Origin: Bacteroidota bacterium
GTDB taxonomy: Bacteria; Bacteroidota; Bacteroidia; Chitinophagales; Chitinophagaceae
Assembly: GCA_023429365.1 (NCBI GenBank)
Contig: JAEYVW010000167.1
Coordinates: forward strand, 1 to 18,654
Direction: 5' to 3'
DNA length: 18,654 nt
Shown here: in pieces, positions 1 to 6,485 of the stretch
Layout: the number at the start of each line of letters is the position of its first letter
Numbering within the stretch: the first letter of the stretch is position 1
Made by a program: the position numbers and the translations under genes
The notes under the pieces: model-generated
Told to the model about the DNA's origin: nothing
The model's database searches: none
The model's input: only the letters and a program-made list of their open reading frames with translations

Positions 1-103
1 CGTGGTTTACTCTTATTTTTCAATTACTTAGTCAAAAAAAACTCCTATTTAGGCGCGACTTTACACATTAATTTTTTGCTCCGTAAATTGCCGCTTTTAA
101 CAT

Positions 104-1066
104 ATGAGCCTTCCCACCGGACTTATTAATGCTGAGTTGAAAATTTTTGAATCCCGCTTCCGCGAGGCCGTCAGGAGCCAGACACCCCTGCTTGACCGGA
201 TCATGCGGTATATAGTAAAACGAAAGGGAAAGCAGCTCCGGCCTATGTTTGTCCTTTTGTCGGCCAAATTATGCGGCCAGATCACTGAGCCCGCCTACAG
301 AGCAGCTTCGCTCGTTGAATTATTGCATACTGCCACCCTGGTTCACGACGATGTAGTCGATGATTCCCAGGAAAGAAGGGGATTTTTTTCAGTTTATGCC
401 CTTTGGAAAAATAAGGTCTCGGTCCTGGTGGGTGATTACCTGCTGGCAAAAGGCCTTTTAATGTCGCTCGACCACAAGGATCATAGAATTCTTACCATAT
501 TATCAGATGCCGTGCGGAAAATGAGTGAGGGTGAACTGCTCCAGATCGAAAAATCCCGTTCGCTCAACCTCAGCGAAAGCATTTATTTCGAAATCATTCA
601 AAACAAGACCGCATCCCTGCTCGCTTCCGCATGCTCTGCCGGCGCCTGGTCTACCAGCAATGATGATGCGATCGCCGAAAAAATGCGTTTGTTTGGGGAA
701 AAAACCGGCATCGCTTTCCAAATAAAAGATGACCTTTTCGATTATTTCAGCGACAATGTTGGTAAACCCACGGGTAATGATATAAAAGAAAAAAAATTGA
801 CCCTTCCGCTAATTTATACGCTTAATAATACGGACAGGAAAACCCGGAAGGAGATTATCTACATTGTCAAAAACAAGAACCTTGACAAGGAGAAAGTAAA
901 ATGGGTCATTGACCGGGTTAAAGAAACGGGCGGGATTGAATATGCTGTGGAAAAAATGAATGCATATAAAAAAGAAGCGCTTGAAATCCTTCACCAGTTT
1001 CCTGAAAACGATGCCAGGAAAGGCCTGGAAGATCTCGTACTTTATGTCACCGACCGAAAATATTAG
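104..1066 (+). CDS. Long-chain polyprenyl diphosphate synthase
   Basis: Class I trans-prenyltransferase that elongates an allylic diphosphate with isopentenyl diphosphate, probably making the menaquinone side chain. The 320-residue protein has the usual family length. Visible motifs are KGKQLRP at residues 41-47, the first aspartate-rich motif DDVVD at 82-86 followed by R91 and R92, and the second, DDLFD, at 209-213, with a KD pair just before it. The residue five places before the first aspartate motif is alanine (A77), which is typical of long-chain rather than farnesyl or geranylgeranyl enzymes. The exact chain length cannot be read from the sequence. The start at 104 gives an N-terminus ending in the usual conserved arginine-rich helix. 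recJ follows after 21 bases and is probably co-transcribed. No clear promoter was found in the 103 bases upstream. Confidence 0.93.
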   Translation: MSLPTGLINAELKIFESRFREAVRSQTPLLDRIMRYIVKRKGKQLRPMFVLLSAKLCGQITEPAYRAASLVELLHTATLVHDDVVDDSQERRGFFSVYALWKNKVSVLVGDYLLAKGLLMSLDHKDHRILTILSDAVRKMSEGELLQIEKSRSLNLSESIYFEIIQNKTASLLASACSAGAWSTSNDDAIAEKMRLFGEKTGIAFQIKDDLFDYFSDNVGKPTGNDIKEKKLTLPLIYTLNNTDRKTRKEIIYIVKNKNLDKEKVKWVIDRVKETGGIEYAVEKMNAYKKEALEILHQFPENDARKGLEDLVLYVTDRKY

Positions 1067-1087
1067 TGTTGGAAAAATAGTGAAGGA

Positions 1088-2791
1088 ATGGAAAAAAGAT
1101 GGACGATCATAGCCGGAGACCCTGATAAAGCGGAAGCTCTGAACAGTGTTCTAAAAATCAACCCGGTTTTCTGTAAAATACTTACCCAGCGCGGCATTAC
1201 CAGTTACGATGAAGCCAGGGATTTTTTCCGGCCTCAACTATCACATCTGCATGATCCATGGTTAATGAAGGACATGAACAAAGCCGTCGAACGGATACTG
1301 CCCGCTCTTGAAAACCAGGAAAAAGTGCTGGTGTTTGGCGACTATGATGTGGATGGAACGACGGCAGTGGCATCAATGTACAGTTTCCTGAAAAAAAATG
1401 GCTTTAATGTTGATTTTTACATACCGCACAGGTACAGGGAAGGATATGGTGTAAGCAAGGCCGGGATTGATTTTGCAAATGAAAACGGGTTCAAGCTGAT
1501 CATCTCTTTGGATTGCGGAATTAAATCCTATGACCTGATAGCATATGCGAAAACGATAGGAATTGATTTCGTCGTCTGCGATCACCACCTGCCCGATGAA
1601 ATTTTACCGCCAGCTATAGCCATACTTAATCCAAAACAATCAGACTGCCATTATCCCTATAAAGAACTTTGCGGTTGTGGTGTTGGTTTCAAGTTGATAA
1701 CTGCTCTCGCAGAGAAATTGAAACTGCCTGAACAAAGCGTTTATGAATACCTCGATCTGGCCGCAGTAGCCATAGCCGCGGATATCGTTCCGATTACTGG
1801 TGAAAACAGGATACTTGCATATTATGGCCTTCAAAAAGCTAACGAAAATCCTAACCCGGGTATAAAAGCACTTTGTCACCTTGGAGGTGTACAAACCCAA
1901 CTACAGATCAATAACCTTGTTTTTATCATTGCCCCAAGGGTTAATGCCGCCGGAAGGATGGACGATGCCACAAAAGCGGTGCAGTTATTTATATCGGAAA
2001 CGTATGAAGAAGCATTGGCATTCGCGGAGCAATTACATAGCGACAATACAAATCGTAAGGAAGCCGATACCAGCACCACCCAGGAGGCGCTGGCCCTGAT
2101 CGAAGAGAATGAAAACTGGATAAACAGCAAGTCTACCGTTTTATTCAAACCACATTGGCATAAAGGTGTAGTTGGAATAGTTGCTTCACGAGTGATTGAG
2201 CAATATTACCGGCCTACTATTATCCTTACCCAATCTGGCAACCTTGCTGCGGGCAGCGCCAGAAGTGTTCCAGGTTTTAATCTTTATGAGGCAGTTCATG
2301 CCTGCCGTGACCACCTGTTGGGTTATGGCGGTCATTTTGCAGCTGCGGGTATGACACTGGAAATTGACAAGATCGATGCTTTTCGTGCAAAGTTTGAAGA
2401 CATAGTTGCCTCAACGATAGACCCTGATCTTTTAATCCCGGAAATTGTAATTGACGCCGAAATAAGTTTCGATGATATCACCTGGCCATTTTACAATATC
2501 CTCAATCAGATGGAACCCTTCGGTCCCGAGAATTTGCGACCCGTATTTCTGACCAGGAATGTAGTTGACACCGGTTACTCGCGCATAGTCAAAGAAAACC
2601 ATCTCAGGTTTTCACTCAGGCAGGACGGTCGGATCTTTACAGGTATTGGCTTCAATTTGCATGATAAATATGAATGCCTCAAGCAAAAGCAGCCTTGCGA
2701 CATCGTCTACAAACTCGACATAAATGAATGGAACGGTGAAAAAAGTCTTCAATTACGGGTAATCGATTGTCGCCCGTCCGGAAGCTGGTAA
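1088..2791 (+). CDS. recJ: Single-stranded-DNA-specific exonuclease RecJ
   Basis: 5'-3' exonuclease on single-stranded DNA, acting in RecF-type recombination and in base-excision and mismatch repair. The 567 residues are close to the 577 of E. coli RecJ, so the gene is complete. The DHH phosphoesterase core shows GDYDVDG (84-90), DCG (142-144), the name-giving CDHH (164-167) and APRVNAAGRMDDA (from 282). The DHHA1 part shows HWHKGVVGIVASR (356-368) and GGHFAAAGM (414-422). An OB-fold region follows to the C-terminus. These aspartates and histidines are the known manganese ligands of the family. It lies 21 bases after the polyprenyl synthase gene on the same strand. No hairpin with a T-run follows, so any transcript end is not obvious. 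Confidence 0.97.
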   Translation: MEKRWTIIAGDPDKAEALNSVLKINPVFCKILTQRGITSYDEARDFFRPQLSHLHDPWLMKDMNKAVERILPALENQEKVLVFGDYDVDGTTAVASMYSFLKKNGFNVDFYIPHRYREGYGVSKAGIDFANENGFKLIISLDCGIKSYDLIAYAKTIGIDFVVCDHHLPDEILPPAIAILNPKQSDCHYPYKELCGCGVGFKLITALAEKLKLPEQSVYEYLDLAAVAIAADIVPITGENRILAYYGLQKANENPNPGIKALCHLGGVQTQLQINNLVFIIAPRVNAAGRMDDATKAVQLFISETYEEALAFAEQLHSDNTNRKEADTSTTQEALALIEENENWINSKSTVLFKPHWHKGVVGIVASRVIEQYYRPTIILTQSGNLAAGSARSVPGFNLYEAVHACRDHLLGYGGHFAAAGMTLEIDKIDAFRAKFEDIVASTIDPDLLIPEIVIDAEISFDDITWPFYNILNQMEPFGPENLRPVFLTRNVVDTGYSRIVKENHLRFSLRQDGRIFTGIGFNLHDKYECLKQKQPCDIVYKLDINEWNGEKSLQLRVIDCRPSGSW

Positions 2792-2836
2792 GTTATTAGT
2801 TATTGTACATCATACATTTGCATAAATTATTCTCCT

Positions 2837-2891
2837 GCCAGGTCGAATATATGTGTACGTTTTCCGCATTTGAAAATACAGGGTACCTGGC
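2837..2891 (+). repeat. Spaced 7-bp inverted repeat between recJ and rpsF
   Basis: GCCAGGT at 2837-2843 is matched by its exact reverse complement ACCTGGC at 2885-2891, separated by 41 bases. It lies just upstream of the proposed rpsF promoter, so it could be an operator pair or chance. It lacks the T-run of an intrinsic terminator. Confidence 0.3.
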
Positions 2892-2893
2892 TC

Positions 2894-2922
2894 TGGCTTT
2901 TCGCGGCAAATCCCTATCTTTG
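2894..2922 (+). promoter_or_regulatory. Candidate Bacteroidota-type promoter of the rpsF operon
   Basis: TATCTTTG at 2915-2922 matches the Bacteroidota -7 consensus TAnnTTTG exactly. A weak -33 element (TGG at 2894-2896) lies 18 bases upstream. Transcription would begin near 2925, giving a leader of about 55 bases before the rpsF start. The assignment rests on consensus matching only. Confidence 0.55.
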
Positions 2923-2925
2923 CCG

Positions 2926-2947
2926 CCCCGTTGACAAAAGCAATGGG
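2926..2947 (+). promoter_or_regulatory. Candidate S6:S18-binding leader hairpin
   Basis: In the rpsF leader, CCC (2926-2928) can pair with GGG (2945-2947) and TTG (2931-2933) with CAA (2941-2943). This leaves CG (2929-2930) facing T2944 as an internal loop and ACAAAAG as the apical loop. The known S6:S18 autoregulatory motif of many bacterial rpsF leaders is a hairpin exposing an unpaired CCG that mimics 16S rRNA; a CCG is present here at 2928-2930. Each stem has only three pairs, so this is a suggestion from position and the CCG rather than a confirmed motif. Confidence 0.35.
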
Positions 2948-2979
2948 ATAAACAAATTTTTAATCACAAACACACGTAA

Positions 2980-3336
2980 ATGAACAATTACGAATTGATG
3001 GTGATTTTTACCCCTGTTCTGAGCGACGATGAGTTCAAAGCAGAACAAAAAAAATTCGCCGCGCTGGTCACCGAAAATGGTGGTACCATCGTAGCTGAAA
3101 ACCCATGGGGACTGAAATCACTGGCGTATCCGATCCAAAAAAAGACAACAGGTCTTTACTGGGTACTGGAATACACTGCGCCATCCGACTTCAATGAAAA
3201 GCTGAAGATTCAGCTTTTACGTGACGAGTCTGTACTCCGTCACCTTTGTACCAAACTCGATAAATACGCCGTCGAGTACAATGCCAAAAAGAGAAGTGGT
3301 GTAAAAACAGGAGTTGAAAAAGAAGTGGAGGCATAA
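2980..3336 (+). CDS. rpsF: 30S ribosomal protein S6
   Basis: Small-subunit ribosomal protein that binds 16S rRNA together with S18 in the platform. The 118 residues begin with the typical NNYELMVIFTPVLSDDE opening. They continue with the conserved WGLKSLAYPIQKKTTGLYW block and a basic/acidic tail of about 20 residues after the globular ferredoxin-like fold. It is the first gene of rpsF-rpsR-rplI, an order conserved in most bacteria; rpsR starts four bases after its stop codon. The start is preceded by an A/C-rich stretch with no Shine-Dalgarno sequence, as usual in this phylum. Confidence 0.97.
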   Translation: MNNYELMVIFTPVLSDDEFKAEQKKFAALVTENGGTIVAENPWGLKSLAYPIQKKTTGLYWVLEYTAPSDFNEKLKIQLLRDESVLRHLCTKLDKYAVEYNAKKRSGVKTGVEKEVEA

Positions 3337-3339
3337 CAC

Positions 3340-3603
3340 ATGGCAAAGAATGAGATTAAATACCTGACCGCAATTAAAAGCGATAAAAGGGTAAAAAAAT
3401 TCTGCCGTTTCAAAAAATACGGCATGCACTATATCGATTATAAGGATATAGAATTCCTGAAAAAGTTTTTGAATGAGCAGGGTAAATTATTACCCCGTCG
3501 TCTGACCGGTAACAGCCTGAAATATCAGCGCAAAGTATCTGATGCGATCAAGAAGGCTCGTCAGATGGCACTTTTGCCTTACGTAACAGACCTTTTAAAA
3601 TAA
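3340..3603 (+). CDS. rpsR: 30S ribosomal protein S18
   Basis: Small-subunit ribosomal protein and direct partner of S6 in the 30S platform. The 87-residue basic protein shows the family core [26 protein letters not shown] and the following K/R-rich helix ending in [10 protein letters not shown]. Both are conserved in S18. It is tightly coupled to rpsF (three bases between stop and start) and is followed by a 74-base gap containing two hairpins before rplI. Length and sequence leave no real alternative. Confidence 0.97.
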   Translation: MAKNEIKYLTAIKSDKRVKKFCRFKKYGMHYIDYKDIEFLKKFLNEQGKLLPRRLTGNSLKYQRKVSDAIKKARQMALLPYVTDLLK

Positions 3604-3614
3604 CCTCACCCTAA

Positions 3615-3652
3615 TTTCCCACTGGGGAAAGACAGTCGGTTCCGACCGACTG
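3615..3652 (+). promoter_or_regulatory. Two tandem hairpins between rpsR and rplI
   Basis: The first hairpin pairs TTTCCC (3615-3620) with GGGAAA (3625-3630) around an ACTG loop. The second pairs CAGTCGGT (3633-3640) with ACCGACTG (3645-3652) around a TCCG loop. Both stems are perfect and only two bases apart. There is no T-run after them, so they are not a normal terminator. The ACTG loop of the first can pair with CAGT at the base of the second, so the two structures could compete. An attenuator, RNA processing site or translational control element for rplI is possible. Confidence 0.6.
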
Positions 3653-3677
3653 GGTCATGGTGAACAAAAAGAAAAAC

Positions 3678-4124
3678 ATGGATGTCATTTTAATTCAGGA
3701 TGTAGATAACCTGGGTGCTACCAACGAGGTAGTGAAAGTAAAAAATGGGTACGCCCGCAACTTCCTGTTCCCCCGCCAGCTTGCCATCGAGAGCAATCCG
3801 GGAAACCGCAAACAACTGGAAGAAAGATTGAAACAGGCTGCTAAGAAAGAAGCGAAAATGCTGGCTGAAATCAACAGCGTTATCGCTAAATTGAACGAAG
3901 CACCTTTGAAGCTTAGCGCAAAAACCGGTACAAGCGGAAAGATCTTCGGTAGCATCACTTCATTGCAGGTAAGCCGCGCTATTCGCGAGCAAAAAGGATA
4001 TGAGATCGATCGCAAGAAAATCTCAATTCCTGAAGATGTGAAAGAACTGGGTACTTATAAAGCCAATATTGATTTCGGAAATGGACATAGTACAGAAGTG
4101 GATTTTGAAGTAACCGCTGAATAA
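3678..4124 (+). CDS. rplI: 50S ribosomal protein L9
   Basis: Large-subunit ribosomal protein that binds 23S rRNA at the base of the L1 stalk. Starting at 3678 gives 148 residues beginning MDVILIQDVDNLG, which matches the canonical L9 N-terminus (149 residues in E. coli). An in-frame ATG at 3657 would add seven residues (MVNKKKN); that stretch is A-rich and looks like the translation initiation region instead, but this start cannot be excluded. Visible are the N-terminal RNA-binding domain with NGYARNFLFPRQLA, the long connecting helix rich in K/E/A, and the C-terminal domain with SGKIFGSITS. It is the last gene of the ribosomal operon, with a strong terminator 24 bases later. Confidence 0.95.
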   Translation: MDVILIQDVDNLGATNEVVKVKNGYARNFLFPRQLAIESNPGNRKQLEERLKQAAKKEAKMLAEINSVIAKLNEAPLKLSAKTGTSGKIFGSITSLQVSRAIREQKGYEIDRKKISIPEDVKELGTYKANIDFGNGHSTEVDFEVTAE

Positions 4125-4147
4125 ACGCTCAATAACCTTTTAGTGAT

Positions 4148-4177
4148 AGTCCCCGGTTTCACCGGGGACTTTTTTTG
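4148..4177 (+). terminator. Rho-independent terminator of the rpsF-rpsR-rplI operon
   Basis: A perfect 10-bp GC-rich stem, AGTCCCCGGT (4148-4157) with ACCGGGGACT (4161-4170), encloses a TTC loop and is followed directly by a run of T to 4177. Confidence 0.94.
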
Positions 4178-4406
4178 TCCACACCTAAATGCAATTATTT
4201 ATAAATCAACGAATTACATTCGAATGATGCCCTCTCTCATCCGACTATACAATAATTTCTCAAAATGTCAAAGAAAAATCCTTTATTTTGTATTGTCTTG
4301 GTGTTCTTTACAGTTTTATAAGTCCTGAACGTTTCGGTATAAACGTAGAATGTTCATTGGTTACTGTTTACTGTTAGCACTTTTTTATTTTTTTAAAACT
4401 CTCAAA
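4178..4406 (+). promoter_or_regulatory. AT-rich intergenic region and leader of the RRM gene
   Basis: About 230 bases without a gene. A loose promoter match is TTTG at 4287-4290, then 18 bases, then TACAGTTTT from 4309. Downstream are an inverted repeat ACGTTT/AAACGT (4329-4334 and 4341-4346) and a tandem direct repeat TTACTGT (4361-4367, 4368-4374). T-rich sequence then runs into the start codon. An in-frame ATG at 4350 lies within this region but would only add a hydrophobic stretch read from the T-rich leader. A structured leader would fit a temperature-regulated RNA-binding protein gene, but this is inference. Confidence 0.35.
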
Positions 4407-4799
4407 ATGAACATTTACGTAGGAAACCTAAGTTGGAACCTGAAAGATCAGGATCTTTCCAATCTTTTTGCCGCTCATGGTGAAGTAACTTCTGCAAAAA
4501 TCGTTAACGACAAATTCACCAACCGTAGCAAAGGCTTTGGTTTCGTGGAAATGCCCAATGACGACCAGGCCCAGGCGGCAATTGCTGCGTTGAACGGCAG
4601 CGAAGTTGACGGTCGCAATATTGTCGTCAATGAAAGCAGGCCAAAACCTGAAGGTGGCGCTGGAGGCGGTGGCTTCAAGAAAAGAAGCTTTGGCAATGGT
4701 GGCGGTGGCGGCTTCAAAAAAGGCGGCAACGGCGGCTACAACAAAGGCGGCGGCGGCGGTTACAACCGTGACCGTGGTGGATATGGCAATGATTATTAA
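4407..4799 (+). CDS. Glycine-rich RRM RNA-binding protein
   Basis: Small single-stranded RNA-binding protein of 130 residues. One RRM domain occupies about residues 1-78, with RNP2 as IYVGNL (3-8) and RNP1 as KGFGFVEM (42-49); both carry the aromatic residues that stack on RNA. Residues 82-130 form a low-complexity tail of glycine runs with K, R, F, Y and N. This layout resembles cyanobacterial and plant cold-inducible RRM proteins. Related single-RRM proteins of Bacteroides (the Rbp family) have been linked to global post-transcriptional control. I chose the start at 4407 because RNP2 normally lies within ten residues of the N-terminus. It is monocistronic, lying between two strong terminators. 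The RNA targets cannot be read from the sequence. Confidence 0.93.
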   Translation: MNIYVGNLSWNLKDQDLSNLFAAHGEVTSAKIVNDKFTNRSKGFGFVEMPNDDQAQAAIAALNGSEVDGRNIVVNESRPKPEGGAGGGGFKKRSFGNGGGGGFKKGGNGGYNKGGGGGYNRDRGGYGNDY

Positions 4800-4824
4800 T
4801 CTAATTCCATAATATTCACAGGTA

Positions 4825-4857
4825 AGTCTGGCGGGTCCATCCGCCAGACTTTTTTTA
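4825..4857 (+). terminator. Rho-independent terminator of the RRM gene
   Basis: AGTCTGGCGG (4825-4834) pairs perfectly with CCGCCAGACT (4841-4850) around a six-base loop. A T-run to 4857 follows. Confidence 0.94.
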
Positions 4858-5072
4858 TTCACCTGATCCTAACACATTAGAAAAAGACACCGATTTTCTA
4901 ACCGGATTTTTAACTTTCATTAGCGATATAATCACTACCTTCCGCACGACCGGCAGCAGGCCTTTCAATCTGGCCTCGCGGTTGCAGGGCCTGATTTATA
5001 ATTCAATAGACTGAGCAGGAAATCTGAACTTATCAGCACCATCATTCGTTTTCACAAAAGGGAAAAACAAAT
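4858..5072 (+). other. Intergenic region before the glycosyltransferase-phosphatase gene
   Basis: About 215 bases with no supported gene. A short inverted repeat AGGCC/GGCCT (4958-4962 and 4972-4976) and a TATAAT at 4997-5002 are present. No convincing -33/-7 pair was found. The promoter of the downstream gene should lie here. Confidence 0.3.
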
Positions 5073-6449
5073 ATGCTTTCTGTAATCATACCGGCATTGA
5101 ATGAAGAAAAAACGATTGGACAGGTCGTTCGGTTTTGTTTTTCCGAACCATCAGTTTCGGAAGTGATTGTCGTAGATGACAAGTCGGAGGATAACACCAT
5201 TGGTATTGCGCAGGAAGCGGGTGCGAAAGTGATTGTAAGCGCAGCCCGGGGCAAAGGGATATCTATGAAAGAAGGTATTGAAACCTCGAGCAATGAATTT
5301 ATAGTTTTTCTCGACGCGGATATTGACCCCTACCCTGAAAAATCTATTACAAACCTGGCAGCACCGTTGATAAATAACGAAGCCGATTTTGTAAAAGGAG
5401 CTTTTGCCCGTAATGCAGGCAGGGTAACAGAGCTGGTCGCAAAGCCTCTGCTGGCAATCATTTTCCCAGGGTTATCGCATTTTTCGCAGCCTCTTAGCGG
5501 AATGATAGCAGGGAAAAAATCATTTTTTCAAAAAATCGAGTTTTTCAACGACTACGGTGTTGATATAGGCATCTTAATTGATATGTACCTCATGAAGGCC
5601 CGTGTGCAGGAGGTGAATATTGGTTATATCGAAAACAAGAGTAAACCCTGGGAGGCGCTTGGAAAAATGAGCGGTGAAGTGTCAAGGGCCATCATCAGCA
5701 AAGCCCAGCGGCACCATAGTAATGAACTGACCCAGGAAAGCGTGAACTCCCTGGAGGCGATCCAGCGGGAAATGAACAATGTGCTCCGGGAAAACCTTTC
5801 ATCCTACCAAAAGATGATCATCTTTGATATGGATGAAACGATCCTGGTCAACAGATTTATCGATGAATGTGCTAAAGAGTTCGGATTCAAACCAAAACTG
5901 GACGAACTGCGTTTTAATGAAAAAGACCCAATCATCCTGACGAAAAGAATTGGACTTCTTTTAAAGAATAATACCATTGATGATCTATTGCATGTGATCA
6001 GCAGCATGGAAATGGCGGAAAACATCAAAGAAGTCGTTAAGGTGTATAAGGATAAAGGCTACCTGGTGGGCATTCTCAGTCATAGCTATTCGTTGATAAC
6101 AAACTATGTAAAACAGCAGATCGGCGCAGATTTTTCAGTGGCACACCAGCTTGAATTTTTTGAAGGCAAAGCAACCGGAGAAGTGAACCTGCCTTCTTAT
6201 TTCTTTGGATCACCTGATAGTATTTGTGGTCATTCGTTTTGTAAAACAAATGCGCTTCAATATTTGTGTGAAAAGTATAACGTGAAACTGAACAACTGCA
6301 TCGCCGTGGGAGATAGCAAAGATGACCGGTGCATGATTACCTATGCAGGGAAAGGCGTAGCGTTTTGCACGACTGATGAATTACTTGAGAAAATTGCCGA
6401 CAGCTCGATCAAAACCAGGGATTTCGAGCCATTACTGGCATTAGCGTAA
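5073..6449 (+). CDS. GpgS-like glycosyltransferase fused to a SerB-like HAD phosphatase
   Basis: A 458-residue fusion. Residues 1-215 are a GT-A glycosyltransferase: PALNEE (7-12), VVDDKSEDNT (33-42), GKG (60-62), a DAD metal motif (81-83), GRVTELVAKPLLA (116-128), QPLSG (139-143) and YGVDIG (161-166). The last three closely resemble glucosyl-3-phosphoglycerate synthase (GpgS, GT81), where GRVTEL binds 3-phosphoglycerate. Residues 247-458 are a HAD phosphatase of the SerB type: DMDET (252-256), S336, K391 and GDSKDD (413-418), so all four catalytic motifs are intact. I infer transfer of a sugar to a phosphorylated acceptor followed by dephosphorylation, for example glucosylglycerate synthesis. 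The acceptor is not proven, and the His that binds metal in GpgS appears to be N188. The linker (about 216-246) is polar. The following stress-protein gene is 36 bases away. Confidence 0.8.
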   Translation: MLSVIIPALNEEKTIGQVVRFCFSEPSVSEVIVVDDKSEDNTIGIAQEAGAKVIVSAARGKGISMKEGIETSSNEFIVFLDADIDPYPEKSITNLAAPLINNEADFVKGAFARNAGRVTELVAKPLLAIIFPGLSHFSQPLSGMIAGKKSFFQKIEFFNDYGVDIGILIDMYLMKARVQEVNIGYIENKSKPWEALGKMSGEVSRAIISKAQRHHSNELTQESVNSLEAIQREMNNVLRENLSSYQKMIIFDMDETILVNRFIDECAKEFGFKPKLDELRFNEKDPIILTKRIGLLLKNNTIDDLLHVISSMEMAENIKEVVKVYKDKGYLVGILSHSYSLITNYVKQQIGADFSVAHQLEFFEGKATGEVNLPSYFFGSPDSICGHSFCKTNALQYLCEKYNVKLNNCIAVGDSKDDRCMITYAGKGVAFCTTDELLEKIADSSIKTRDFEPLLALA

Positions 6450-6485
6450 GAAATATTATTTTTATAACACGTAAAATTATTGCTT

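Noticed and set aside
1..129. An open frame from the left edge to a TAA at 127-129
   Set aside because: It overlaps the prenyltransferase start by 26 bases, shows no recognisable motif and is AT-rich noncoding in appearance; it could be the tail of another gene but cannot be supported.
4143..4328. A 61-codon plus-strand frame after rplI
   Set aside because: It starts within the region of the rplI terminator hairpin and encodes no recognisable pattern.
4350..4406. An N-terminal hydrophobic extension of the RRM protein that would suggest a membrane segment
   Set aside because: It comes from reading the T-rich leader; RRM proteins of this type begin directly with the RNP2 strand, as the ATG at 4407 gives.
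4428..4862. A 144-codon minus-strand frame opposite the RRM gene
   Set aside because: Its alanine/valine runs mirror the glycine codons of the RRM tail, and it starts within the terminator stem region.
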